Shown here piece after piece: positions 16,465 through 25,216 of a stretch of 64,000 nucleotides of DNA; the first letter of the stretch is position 1; the number at the start of each line of letters is the position of its first letter. The DNA lies in the NCBI RefSeq assembly GCF_000981805.1, contig NZ_CP011132.1:5394001-5458000 (forward strand). The letters are read 5' to 3'. Both the position numbers and the translations under genes were made by a program. The notes beneath the pieces are model-generated. The model ran no database searches, was not told where the DNA came from, and worked only from the letters and a program-made list of their open reading frames with translations. Origin of the DNA: Citrobacter amalonaticus Y19. GTDB taxonomy: Bacteria; Pseudomonadota; Gammaproteobacteria; Enterobacterales; Enterobacteriaceae.

Positions 16465-17517
16465 ATGGTTAAATTCTTACGCCAGCTCCCCCTGCTGGCG
16501 TTACTTTTTTCTCTCCCCTTCATGGCGCAAGCCGACCGTACCTTTACCGATCAAATTGGCCGTCAGGTCACCGTGCCGGATAAGGTGGATCGCGTTGTGG
16601 TGCTCCAGCATCAGACGCTCAACCTGCTGGTACAGATGAATGCGACCGACAAAATTGTCGGCGTGATGGCGAACTGGAAGCAGCAACTGGGTGATGGCTA
16701 TGCGCGACTGGCACCGGAACTGGCCCAGAAAACCGCGCTGGGCGATTTAACCCACGTGGATCCGGAACAGCTGGTGGCGCTGCACCCGCAGGTGGTGTTT
16801 GTCACGAACTACGCGCCGCAGGAGATGATCGACAAGATCAGCAGTCTCGGCATTCCGGTGGTGGCAGTCTCTCTGCGCCATGACGCGGCAGGGGAACAGG
16901 CCAAACTGAATCCGACCATGGCGGATGAGGAACAGGCTTACGACCAGGGCTTGCGGGAAGGGATCACGCTTATCGGCGATATTGTTAATAAACCGCAAGA
17001 GGCGAAAGCGCTGATCGACGCCACCGATAAGGGACGCAAGCTGGTGAGCGATCGTCTACAGGCGATCCCTGAAGATCAACGCGTTCGCGCTTATATGGCC
17101 AACCCGGATCTGACGACCTACGGTTCAGGAAAATATACCGGCCTGATGATGGCACACGCCGGGGCGCTGAACGTTGCGGCCTCAACCGTTAAGGGCTTCA
17201 AGCCGGTGGCGATGGAACAGGTGATTGCCTGGGATCCGCAGGTCATTTTTGTGCAGGATCGCTATCCAAAAGTGGTTGATGAGATCCTGCAAAGCCCGCA
17301 GTGGCAGGTAATTGATGCGGTGAAAAATCATCGTGTCTATCTGATGCCTGACTACGCGAAAGCCTGGGGTTATCCGATGCCGGAAGCGATGGGGATTGGC
17401 GAACTGTGGATGGCGAAAAAGCTCTATCCACAGAAGTTTACGGACATTGATATGCGTCGCGTGGCGAATGACTGGTATCAGCGTTTTTATCGCACCGACT
17501 ATCAGGGCGTTGACTGA
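16465..17517 (+). CDS. Periplasmic ABC-type substrate-binding protein (TroA/FepB fold)
   Basis: A 350-residue protein with a Sec signal peptide (residues 1-23, ending AQADRTF). The two-lobed class III binding fold used for metal-siderophores, cobalamin and, in the MolA branch, molybdate/tungstate is indicated by TDQIGRQVTVPDKVDRVVVL at the start and VDPEQLVALHPQVVFVTNYAP. No permease or ATPase gene is adjacent. The gene is preceded by a ModE-like palindrome and its TGA overlaps the ATG of a ModA-like gene, which together favour an oxyanion ligand. The ligand is inference; a siderophore or cobalamin cannot be excluded. Confidence 0.75.
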   Translation: MVKFLRQLPLLALLFSLPFMAQADRTFTDQIGRQVTVPDKVDRVVVLQHQTLNLLVQMNATDKIVGVMANWKQQLGDGYARLAPELAQKTALGDLTHVDPEQLVALHPQVVFVTNYAPQEMIDKISSLGIPVVAVSLRHDAAGEQAKLNPTMADEEQAYDQGLREGITLIGDIVNKPQEAKALIDATDKGRKLVSDRLQAIPEDQRVRAYMANPDLTTYGSGKYTGLMMAHAGALNVAASTVKGFKPVAMEQVIAWDPQVIFVQDRYPKVVDEILQSPQWQVIDAVKNHRVYLMPDYAKAWGYPMPEAMGIGELWMAKKLYPQKFTDIDMRRVANDWYQRFYRTDYQGVD

Positions 17518-18200
17518 TGCACATCCTCGCTGCGGGGAGTCTGCGTGCGGTATGGCAGTCGCTGATGGCCTGTTATCAGGACAAAGATGTGCTCTGCGAT
17601 TTTGGTCCGGCGGGATTGCTGCGTGAGCGGATTGAAGCTGGCGAACCCTGTGATTTTTTTGCCTCGGCGAATATGGCGCATCCGCAAGCGCTGCTGGACG
17701 CCGGTCGAGCACAATCAGTGGCTCCCTTCGCGACCAATCGCCTGTGTCTTACCGTGCGGGCGGATGCAGTGCGAGAAGACGATGACTGGTTATCGCTGCT
17801 AACGCGTCCGGACCTGCGGATTGGCACGTCGACGGCGGGGTGCGATCCGTCCGGGGATTACACTCAGCAGCTCTTTTCACGGATGGGCGATGCCGGAACG
17901 CGCGCCCGGGGACGGGCGGTGGCGTTGGTCGGCGGCAGAGATACGCTCCCCCTTCCGGCGGGAAGTCTGGCTGCCGAGTGGTTAATCAGCAATGATTACA
18001 CCGATGTCTTCATTGGATATGCCAGTTATGCGCCCAGGCTCAGACTGATTGAGACGCTGACGGTGGTGGAAATACCGGAGCCTTATAATCCGGTCGCGGA
18101 GTATGGATTTGCTTGTCTGAGTGACAAGGGAAAGCCGTTCGCCGATTTTTTGTTATCACCTGAGGCGAGATTAATTCTTTGTCAGCAGGGATTCGCCTGA
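17517..18200 (+). CDS. ModA-like substrate-binding protein lacking a signal peptide
   Basis: This 227-residue protein aligns with the mature part of ModA-type molybdate-binding proteins: ILAAGSLRAV at the very N-terminus and CDFFASANMAHPQALLDAG near residue 42. The second half has TSTAGCDPSGDYTQQLF and ends LLSPEARLILCQQGFA. It begins directly at the mature domain, with no leader; the TGATG overlap with the upstream gene fixes the start. It may therefore act in the cytoplasm, as a sensor or buffer, or be exported in some other way. The pair resembles no standard ABC importer because it lacks membrane and ATPase genes. Confidence 0.7.
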   Translation: MHILAAGSLRAVWQSLMACYQDKDVLCDFGPAGLLRERIEAGEPCDFFASANMAHPQALLDAGRAQSVAPFATNRLCLTVRADAVREDDDWLSLLTRPDLRIGTSTAGCDPSGDYTQQLFSRMGDAGTRARGRAVALVGGRDTLPLPAGSLAAEWLISNDYTDVFIGYASYAPRLRLIETLTVVEIPEPYNPVAEYGFACLSDKGKPFADFLLSPEARLILCQQGFA

Positions 18201-18230
18201 CTGTCAGAGGGTGGCATTAGCGTATGGTCA

Positions 18231-18641
18231 GGCCTACGGTTGGAGCAGGGTAGGCCTGATAAGCGTAGCGCCATCGGGCAAGCATCCAGCCGGATGGCGA
18301 CGTAAACGTCTTATCCGGCCTACGGTTGGAGTAGGGTAGGTCGGATAAGCGTAGCGCCATCAGGCAAGCATCCAGCCGGATGGCGACGTAAACGTCTTAT
18401 CCGGCCTACGGTTGGAATAGGGTAGGCCTGATAAGCGTAGCGCCATCAGGCAAGCATCCAGCCGGATGGCGACGTAAACGTCTTATCCGGCCTACGGTTG
18501 GAACAGGGTAGGCCTGATAAGCGTAGCGCCATCGGGCAAGCATCCAGCCGGATGGCGACGTAAACGTCTTATCCGGCCTACAGTTGGAGTAGGGTAGGCC
18601 TGATAAGCGTAGCATCATCGGGCAGCATTATGCCGGATGGC
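18231..18641. repeat. Tandem REP (BIME-like) array, five units of 86 bp
   Basis: GGCCTAC recurs at 18231, 18317, 18403, 18489 and 18575, an exact 86-bp period, with only a few substitutions between copies. Each unit contains facing REP elements (GGCCTGATAAGC and GCCGGATGGCGACG ... CTTATCCGGCC). It fills the intergenic space between converging genes, and its last element overlaps the yghU stop codon. Confidence 0.9.
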
Positions 18642-19497
18642 GTTTATCTTCGGTCTGGGTTTCAAAATCGCGGGCTTCATGACGCTCATGAAGCTGCTCA
18701 TTCAGCGGCCCGTTGGTCCGATTCACAATCCGCCCGCGTTTAACGGCCGGACGTTCAGCGATCTCTTTCGCCCAGCGCTGCACATTTTTGTAGCTGTCCG
18801 CGTCAAGGAATTCTGCCGCATCGTACACATTGCCCAGCACGACGTTGCCAAACCACGGCCAGATGGCCATATCGGCAATGGTGTACTCATCACCCGCCAC
18901 GAACGCGTTATTCGCCAGTTGCTTATCCAGCACGTCCAGCAGGCGTTTGGCTTCCATCGTAAAGCGGTTGATCGCGTACTCAATCTTCACCGGCGCATAG
19001 TGATAGAAGTGGCCGAAACCGCCGCCGAGGAAGGGGGCAGCGCCCTGGAGCCAGAACAGCCAGTTCAGGGTTTCTGTCCGTTTTGCGCGATCCTGCGGCA
19101 GGAAATAGCCAAACTTTTCCGCCAGATACAACAGGATCGATCCCGACTCAAACACGCGCACCGGTGGATTCTGCGAATGATCGCGCAATGCCGGGATCTT
19201 CGAGTTAGGGTTAACCTCCACAAAGCCGCTGGAGAACTGATCGCCGTCGCCAATGCGGATCAGCCAGGCATCATACTCTGCGCCACTCACTCCCTGCGCC
19301 AGCAGTTCTTCCAGCATGATGGTGACTTTCTGACCGTTCGGTGTGCCCAGTGAATAGAGCTGAAGCGGGTGCTTACCGACGGGCAGCGTTTTGTCGTGAG
19401 TTGGACCGGAGACTGGACGGTTGATATTGGCGAACGCACCGCCGTTGGATTTTTCCCACGTCCAGACTTTCGCGGGCTGATAAGTGTTATCTGACAT
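18628..19497 (-). CDS. yghU: Glutathione-dependent disulfide-bond oxidoreductase YghU
   Basis: A 289-residue GST-superfamily (Nu-class) enzyme that reduces disulfides using two bound glutathiones. A thioredoxin-like domain (residues 45-130) has VNPNSKIPALRDH and FESGSILLYLAEKFG, the glutathione-binding Ser/Glu region. It is followed by a helical domain with AIWPWFGNVV. The start MSDNTYQPAKVW is the E. coli one; an upstream in-frame extension of 52 residues is not conserved in character. The last codons run into a REP element. It is divergent from gss, a logical partner in glutathione metabolism. Confidence 0.92.
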   Translation of the reverse strand: MSDNTYQPAKVWTWEKSNGGAFANINRPVSGPTHDKTLPVGKHPLQLYSLGTPNGQKVTIMLEELLAQGVSGAEYDAWLIRIGDGDQFSSGFVEVNPNSKIPALRDHSQNPPVRVFESGSILLYLAEKFGYFLPQDRAKRTETLNWLFWLQGAAPFLGGGFGHFYHYAPVKIEYAINRFTMEAKRLLDVLDKQLANNAFVAGDEYTIADMAIWPWFGNVVLGNVYDAAEFLDADSYKNVQRWAKEIAERPAVKRGRIVNRTNGPLNEQLHERHEARDFETQTEDKRHPA

Positions 19498-19692
19498 GTT
19501 GACCTGCCTTCTGAGTGGTTGTGTTGAAGCAGTGTAGCAGGTCGCCACTCTTACCTTTAACAGATTGGCACATTTACGCCTGGCTATTTTTTGTTGTTGC
19601 GCACGCTCCCGCTGCGTTGAGGTGTATGATGGTCGGCGGTGTAGAGCAGGCAAGCAGAAGCTGCTCAGCGGTATAGTTTTGAGGTAAGGTGC

Positions 19693-21552
19693 ATGAGCAA
19701 AGGAACGACCAGTCAGGATGCCCCGTTCGGGACATTATTGGGCTATGCCCCCGGTGGTGTAGCAATCTACTCTTCAGATTACAGCTCCCTCGACCCACGG
19801 GACTATGATGATGATGCCGCATTCCGCAGCTATATCGACAATGAATATATGGGCCACAAATGGCAGTGCGTTGAATTCGCGCGCCGTTTCCTCTTCCTGA
19901 ATTATGGTGCAGTGTTCACCGATGTCGGCATGGCGTGGGAGATCTTCTCGCTGCGTTTCCTGCGCGAAGTGGTAAACGACAATATTCTGCCGTTGCAGGC
20001 GTTTCCTAACGGATCGCCCCGTGCGCCGGTCGCCGGGGCATTGCTTATCTGGCAGAAAGGCGGTGAATTTAAAGACACCGGACACGTCGCGATTATTACT
20101 CAACTGCTGGACAACAAAATCCGCATTGCCGAGCAGAACGTCATTCACACCCCGCTTCCTCCTGGACAGCAGTGGACACGTGAGCTGGAGGTGGTGGTGG
20201 AAAATGGCCGCTATACCCTGAAAGACACCTTTGACGACACCACCATTCTGGGCTGGATGATCCAGACCGACGATAGCAGGCACAGCCTGCCGCAGCCGGA
20301 GATCGCCAATGATTCGCTGACGATTGGTGCGGCAAGACTGGCAGAAAAGGGTCAGTTTGACGGCAAGTGGCTTAACGAACAGGATCCGCTGCAAAAAGCC
20401 TATGTGACAGCGAACGGTCACGTGATCAATCAGGATCCGTACCAGTATTTCACGATTACAGAGAGTGCCGAGCAGGAGTTGATCAAAGCGACCAACGAAC
20501 TGCATCTGATGTATCTGCACGCCACTGACAAGGTGCTGAAAGATGACAACCTGCTGGCGCTGTTCGACATTCCCAAAATCCTCTGGCCGCGTTTGCGTCT
20601 CTCCTGGCAGCGTCGCCGCCACCATATGATCACCGGTCGTATGGATTTCTGCATGGATGAGCGTGGGCTGAAGGTGTACGAATACAACGCCGATTCCGCG
20701 TCGTGTCATACTGAGGCGGGGCTAATCCTCGAGCGCTGGGCGGAGCAGGGCTACAAAGGGCCGGGGCACAACCCGGCAGAAGGGCTGATTAACGAGCTGG
20801 CAGGAGCCTGGAAACACAGCCACGCGCGTCCTTTTGTACACATCATGCAGGATAAGGATATTGAGGAAAACTACCATGCCCAGTTTATGCAGCAGGCGCT
20901 GCATCAGGCCGGGTTTGAAAGTAAGATCCTGCGTGGGCTGGATGAACTGCGCTGGGACGATGCCGGTCAACTGATTGACGGTGACGGACGCCTGGTGAAC
21001 TGCGTCTGGAAAACCTGGGCATGGGAAACGGCCATTGAGCAGGTGCGTGAAGTCAGCGAAACCGAGTATGCCGCTGTGCCGATTCGTACCGGGCATACCG
21101 ATCAGGACGTACGGTTGATTGATGTGCTGCTGCGCCCGGAAGTGCTGGTCTTTGAGCCGCTGTGGACGGTGATCCCGGGTAACAAAGCGATTCTGCCGAT
21201 CCTCTGGCAACTCTTCCCGCACCATCGCTACCTGCTGGATACCGATTTCATCGTCAACGATGAACTGGCGCAAACCGGGTATGCGGTAAAACCGATTGCC
21301 GGTCGCTGTGGTAGCAATATCGACCTGGTCAGCCATCAGGAAGAGTTGCTGGATAAAACCAGCGGTAAATTTGCTGAACAGAAAAACATATATCAGCAGC
21401 TATGGTGTCTGCCAAACGTTGCCGGTAAGTATATTCAGGTGTGCACCTTTACCGTCGGCGGAAACTACGGCGGCACCTGTTTGCGCGGCGATGAATCACT
21501 GGTGATCAAAAAAGAGAGCGATATTGAACCGCTGATTGTATTAAAGGGGTGA
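19693..21552 (+). CDS. gss: Bifunctional glutathionylspermidine synthetase/amidase
   Basis: A 619-residue cytoplasmic enzyme. The N-terminal CHAP-type amidase has its nucleophile Cys59 in KWQCVEFARRF and His131 in DTGHVAIIT. The C-terminal ATP-grasp synthetase contains FCMDERGLKVYEYNADSAS, RPFVHIMQDKDIEENYH and the ending GGTCLRGDESLVIKKES. It makes and hydrolyses glutathionylspermidine. Length equals the E. coli enzyme. It is divergent from yghU (195-bp gap) and closed by a terminator at 21585. Confidence 0.96.
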   Translation: MSKGTTSQDAPFGTLLGYAPGGVAIYSSDYSSLDPRDYDDDAAFRSYIDNEYMGHKWQCVEFARRFLFLNYGAVFTDVGMAWEIFSLRFLREVVNDNILPLQAFPNGSPRAPVAGALLIWQKGGEFKDTGHVAIITQLLDNKIRIAEQNVIHTPLPPGQQWTRELEVVVENGRYTLKDTFDDTTILGWMIQTDDSRHSLPQPEIANDSLTIGAARLAEKGQFDGKWLNEQDPLQKAYVTANGHVINQDPYQYFTITESAEQELIKATNELHLMYLHATDKVLKDDNLLALFDIPKILWPRLRLSWQRRRHHMITGRMDFCMDERGLKVYEYNADSASCHTEAGLILERWAEQGYKGPGHNPAEGLINELAGAWKHSHARPFVHIMQDKDIEENYHAQFMQQALHQAGFESKILRGLDELRWDDAGQLIDGDGRLVNCVWKTWAWETAIEQVREVSETEYAAVPIRTGHTDQDVRLIDVLLRPEVLVFEPLWTVIPGNKAILPILWQLFPHHRYLLDTDFIVNDELAQTGYAVKPIAGRCGSNIDLVSHQEELLDKTSGKFAEQKNIYQQLWCLPNVAGKYIQVCTFTVGGNYGGTCLRGDESLVIKKESDIEPLIVLKG

Positions 21553-21584
21553 TCCCCTCGGTCATTACGCGTAAGGAACGGAAG

Positions 21585-21616
21585 ACCGCAATGCGTAGCG
21601 TTGCGGTTTCTTTTTA
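21585..21616 (+). terminator. Terminator of gss
   Basis: The stem ACCGCAA (21585-21591) / TTGCGGT (21601-21607) is followed by a T-rich run (TTCTTTTT). Confidence 0.8.
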
Positions 21617-21800
21617 CAGTGGCGTCTGACAGGACTCAGTGATGGCAGATTGATTCACGGAACATTTTACCTGATATAAGCTACGCTATTTTCCGTAGAA
21701 TATTTATCGGCACCCATCCAATCTCATTATCTGCAAGCCGTCGGCACATAGCCAGCCATTCAACGATTTTATCGCCTGAAACTCATCACCGGCGTTCACA

Positions 21801-23213
21801 TCAAGCTCTTTCGCAGAGGGTTAATTCTGTCTTGATTATGCTCAATCCTGTTTTTATTTCCTCACAGGAAAGATGCGCATAACCCAAAATAACTTTACTG
21901 TGATGTTTCCCTTTTAACAGAGCGTGTTTCTCTACAGGCACAACATAGACACCTGATTCCTGCAATCGCTGGATAATGTCTGGCGTAAAAACAATGCCAT
22001 TAAATTCAGCAACAACATGCATGCCAGCCCGATCGCCGTGTATTTTAATATTGTCTCCAAAATATTGATGTAAGAGAGAGAGTAAATATTCCCGTCGTTT
22101 TCTATACTCTCTTTTCATTCGTCGGATATGACGTTCAAGTTCTTTACTTTCGATGAAATGCATCAGCGTCAGTTGGCTTATTGAGTTTGAATGATGATCC
22201 GCGAGTCGTTTAATTTCCCGAATCCTGCTGACAAGATGACGCGGGACCACAAGATAACCGAGGCGTATCGAAGGAAACAATACTTTACTAAACGTGCCAG
22301 AGTAAATCACATGTTGTGGGTCAAGTTCAAATAATGAGTTGGCAGGTGACCCCTCATACGTAAATTCGCTGTCATAGTCATCTTCTAGTATCAAACAGTT
22401 ATTCTCTCTGGCAAATTTAATCACGTCCAGACGTCTTTTGATGGGCAATCGTCCTCCCATCGGAAATTGATGCGATGGCGTCATAAATATCAATGCGGGG
22501 CTATTCTTCCGGGGAAAGAGGCAAGGTTGAATGCCATCCTTATCGACATCAAAAGGCGTGATTTTATTCGTGTGATAAGAAAATATCTGTCTGACATTAT
22601 CGTTAGTTGGATTTTCAATCCAGACTTCACTTTGTGCATCGAGCAGGCATTTTGCCACCAATGTTAAACCTTGTTTCGTTCCGTTGGTCACAATAATCTG
22701 GTCCGCATCACAGACGATGCCGCGTGTGTGTTGAAGATATTTTCTGAGTACGTCTCTGAACTCTGACCGGCCCTGGGGATCGTCGTAACCCAATGCAGAA
22801 ATCGGCGCCTCTTTGAGCGCTTTTGTTGCCGCTTTACTCCATTTGCTCCTGGGAAATAAATCTAAGGCAGGGAGTCCACTGTCAAAGTTAATTGCATTCT
22901 TCGGTATGGAGGTATCCGATAACGATGCGGTAAGACTATCACTACACTGGAAGGGGAGTTTCTGAGCAATAATGTCTGAACTGATAAAAAAACCAGACCC
23001 AGGCTTACTTACGACAAGACCTTCTGAAATTAGCATTTCATAAGCCGTCAATATTGTATTTCGAGAAACAGACAGGTTTTTAGAACACTCACGTGTTGAT
23101 GGCAGCTTTCCTTCAGCACTTAAGTTACCAGAAAGGATCTTTTCGCGTATATCCTTGTAAATCTGCTTTGAATAAGAATGACGATGAACTCTATCAAACG
23201 CAATGTATAGCAT
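21801..23213 (-). CDS. MocR/PdxR-type GntR-aminotransferase regulator
   Basis: This 470-residue protein fuses an N-terminal GntR winged helix (about residues 8-80; REKILSGNLSAEGKLPSTRE, SVSRNTILTAYEMLISEGLV) to a class I aminotransferase domain. PLP-fold features include IIVTNGTKQGL, ILEDDYDSEFTYEG and the Schiff-base Lys in YSGTFSKVLFPSIRLGY (about residue 308). MocR proteins sense PLP or amino-compounds and usually control a neighbouring transporter or enzyme. Here the divergent MFS gene is the obvious target. The lower GC and different style compared with the hyb region suggest acquired DNA. Confidence 0.9.
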   Translation of the reverse strand: MLYIAFDRVHRHSYSKQIYKDIREKILSGNLSAEGKLPSTRECSKNLSVSRNTILTAYEMLISEGLVVSKPGSGFFISSDIIAQKLPFQCSDSLTASLSDTSIPKNAINFDSGLPALDLFPRSKWSKAATKALKEAPISALGYDDPQGRSEFRDVLRKYLQHTRGIVCDADQIIVTNGTKQGLTLVAKCLLDAQSEVWIENPTNDNVRQIFSYHTNKITPFDVDKDGIQPCLFPRKNSPALIFMTPSHQFPMGGRLPIKRRLDVIKFARENNCLILEDDYDSEFTYEGSPANSLFELDPQHVIYSGTFSKVLFPSIRLGYLVVPRHLVSRIREIKRLADHHSNSISQLTLMHFIESKELERHIRRMKREYRKRREYLLSLLHQYFGDNIKIHGDRAGMHVVAEFNGIVFTPDIIQRLQESGVYVVPVEKHALLKGKHHSKVILGYAHLSCEEIKTGLSIIKTELTLCERA

Positions 23214-23226
23214 GTACGTTTACCCC

Positions 23227-23259
23227 AACTGGTTCAATTAAAAACGATTCAAACTGGTA
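23227..23259 (+). promoter_or_regulatory. Candidate MocR operator in divergent intergenic region
   Basis: Direct repeats AACTGGTT (23227-23234) and AACTGGTA (23252-23259) lie 25 bp apart. GTTAACTTT also occurs twice (23283 and 23313). Direct repeats are usual for MocR operators. The site is inferred from position only. Confidence 0.35.
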
Positions 23260-23333
23260 CTTCTTGAAAACGGTTGTCTGTGGTTAACTTTCACCAGGAA
23301 TAGTCTAACGTTGTTAACTTTAAGTAAACGGTT

Positions 23334-24578
23334 ATGGATAACACTGAGAAAATAGATCAACGCGCGTGGCACTATGTCAATCTGATATTCCTGATGCAGA
23401 TAGTTGGCGCATCCTCTTCCCCAATTATCATTTCTTTAGGAGGCATGGTTGGCGCAAAGCTTTCAAGCACACCTTCTTTAGCGACATTACCCGTTTCACT
23501 TTATAGCATAGGGATGGCGCTAGCAACCTTGCCTGTTGGCTACTTAATTGCCCGTTTTGGACGGCAATCTACTTACCTGACGGGTGCGCTGATTGCCGCT
23601 ATTGGCGGGCTTTTTGCGGCCTACGGCGTATACAGCGCGTCTTTTCTGAACTTCTGTATTGGGGCCGTCCTGGCGGGAGGCTACGGTGCCTGTGTGCAAA
23701 ATTATCGTTTTGCCGCTATTGATTATCTTCCCCGATCGGCACATCCAAAAGCGATTTCCCGGGTGATGCAGGGGGGACTGATTGCTGCGGTAGTCGGGCC
23801 GCAGTTGGTTATTTTTGGGCAGGATATTTTAGATGTTCCTTTGGTAGGCAGTTTTCTCAGTCAGTCTGTGCTGGCACTCATCGCCATCATTTTGATTTTA
23901 TCTGTGGGCCGGTTGACGACAGGGCTTGTAGTACCTGAAGAGGAGCAAATCACGGCACAAAACGGAAGACAGGAAGATAACACTCCCTGGCAACCAAGAA
24001 CGATGTTACAGATTATAAAAAGTTTCCGCTTTATTGTCGCCGTGACCGCGGGATTAACATCTTATGGTTTGATGATGTTTATGATGACAGTAACGTCGAT
24101 GGCAATTGTCGATGCCGGCCACTCAATCAATCATGCCACGTTGGGTGTGCAGTGGCATATTTTAGCCATGTATCTCCCCAGTTTTTTTACCGGTAAGCTG
24201 ATGACCCGCTATGGTAAGTTGCCGGTAACCCTACTTGGTTTCCTCATTATTGCTCTCTCAAGCATTTGTTATTTTATCGGTAACAGTGTCTTCATTTTTT
24301 GGAGCGGATTTGCATTACTGGGGCTGGGCTGGAATTTCAGTTTCATTGGTGCGACCGCGTTGGTGACAGAGTGTTACCGGGCAAGTGAGCGGAGTAAAGT
24401 ACAATCATTGAATGACCTGCTGGTTTTTGGTGCCTCAGCCATCGCCTCGCTGATATCCGGACAGTTGTATCATTCTCTCGGTTGGATAAACCTCAATTTG
24501 CTCACCTTTATTCCCATTGCGCTTACCGTATTGCTATTGTTGAGGCTTTCAAAGAAAGGATCCGAAGGTCAGGATTAA
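23334..24578 (+). CDS. MFS-type transporter next to MocR regulator
   Basis: A 414-residue inner-membrane protein with about twelve membrane helices and a major-facilitator layout: loop 2-3 motif GYLIARFGRQSTYLTGALI (around residue 70), and a central cytoplasmic loop near residues 195-225 rich in Glu/Gln. It resembles CynX/NimT- or YbfB-like carriers or drug-efflux pumps; the substrate cannot be read from sequence. It is divergent from the MocR gene and so likely controlled by it. The Shine-Dalgarno is weak. Confidence 0.82.
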   Translation: MDNTEKIDQRAWHYVNLIFLMQIVGASSSPIIISLGGMVGAKLSSTPSLATLPVSLYSIGMALATLPVGYLIARFGRQSTYLTGALIAAIGGLFAAYGVYSASFLNFCIGAVLAGGYGACVQNYRFAAIDYLPRSAHPKAISRVMQGGLIAAVVGPQLVIFGQDILDVPLVGSFLSQSVLALIAIILILSVGRLTTGLVVPEEEQITAQNGRQEDNTPWQPRTMLQIIKSFRFIVAVTAGLTSYGLMMFMMTVTSMAIVDAGHSINHATLGVQWHILAMYLPSFFTGKLMTRYGKLPVTLLGFLIIALSSICYFIGNSVFIFWSGFALLGLGWNFSFIGATALVTECYRASERSKVQSLNDLLVFGASAIASLISGQLYHSLGWINLNLLTFIPIALTVLLLLRLSKKGSEGQD

Positions 24579-25216
24579 CCTTTAGCAAATAGTGCTAAAC
24601 AAAAAATAGGATTTTTTCCGCTCTAATTAGAATAATCCTGGTGGGATGATGAAATTTCTGGGATTAATGATTTGTTGTTTATGGTGAACGGCAATCGTGT
24701 GTTTTTTGTAAATAATACGTTTAAGAGTTTATCCAAAAAAGATAATTTAGCTGGGTGATTAATTCATTTATTTTCTCTTTTCCCCGTATTGACAGGTTTT
24801 TTGACGGGTGGGAAACTAAATTCGCAGTTATTGTAAATAGAGGTCAAAAATTATTATTTAAAGACGTTATTCTTCAGTGTTAATGCTGTGGGTTTCCTTT
24901 TTATATTATTCATGCAGTGTGTGGTGTCGTTTTTAACGTCATAATGTTAAAAGAGAAAATTTATCATCTTTATTTTTAAAATGATGGTTTAAATAACATA
25001 TCAGAAGATTCATTTCCTCTGACGAATGCGGCACAAGACGTATCGTCAGTCGCGCGAGACGCATTATTAATACATTGCTCGAAGATTATATAGCCTGAAT
25101 TCATCAGACCCTGAGGGATAGAGTATGCGCCGAGTTGCTATAAAGCATGACCGAAGTCCTGAATGGCGTTATTTAATTTGCAGCCAGTACTGGCACAGTG
25201 TGATGGAGTACTAATA
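24579..25216. promoter_or_regulatory. Long AT-rich leader upstream of the autotransporter
   Basis: These 638 bp hold no convincing gene. The DNA is markedly AT-rich with many A and T tracts, typical of H-NS-bound upstream regions of adhesin genes. A TTGACA hexamer occurs at 24789-24794 without a clear -10. The ribosome-binding site GGAG is at 25204. Confidence 0.4.

Noticed and set aside
18231..18641. A CRISPR array
   Set aside because: The period is regular but the whole unit is repeated, with no unique spacers; it is a REP array.
25163..25216. An earlier start for the autotransporter
   Set aside because: It would place 18 residues before the extended signal peptide region, which is N-terminal in this family, and has a poorer ribosome-binding site.
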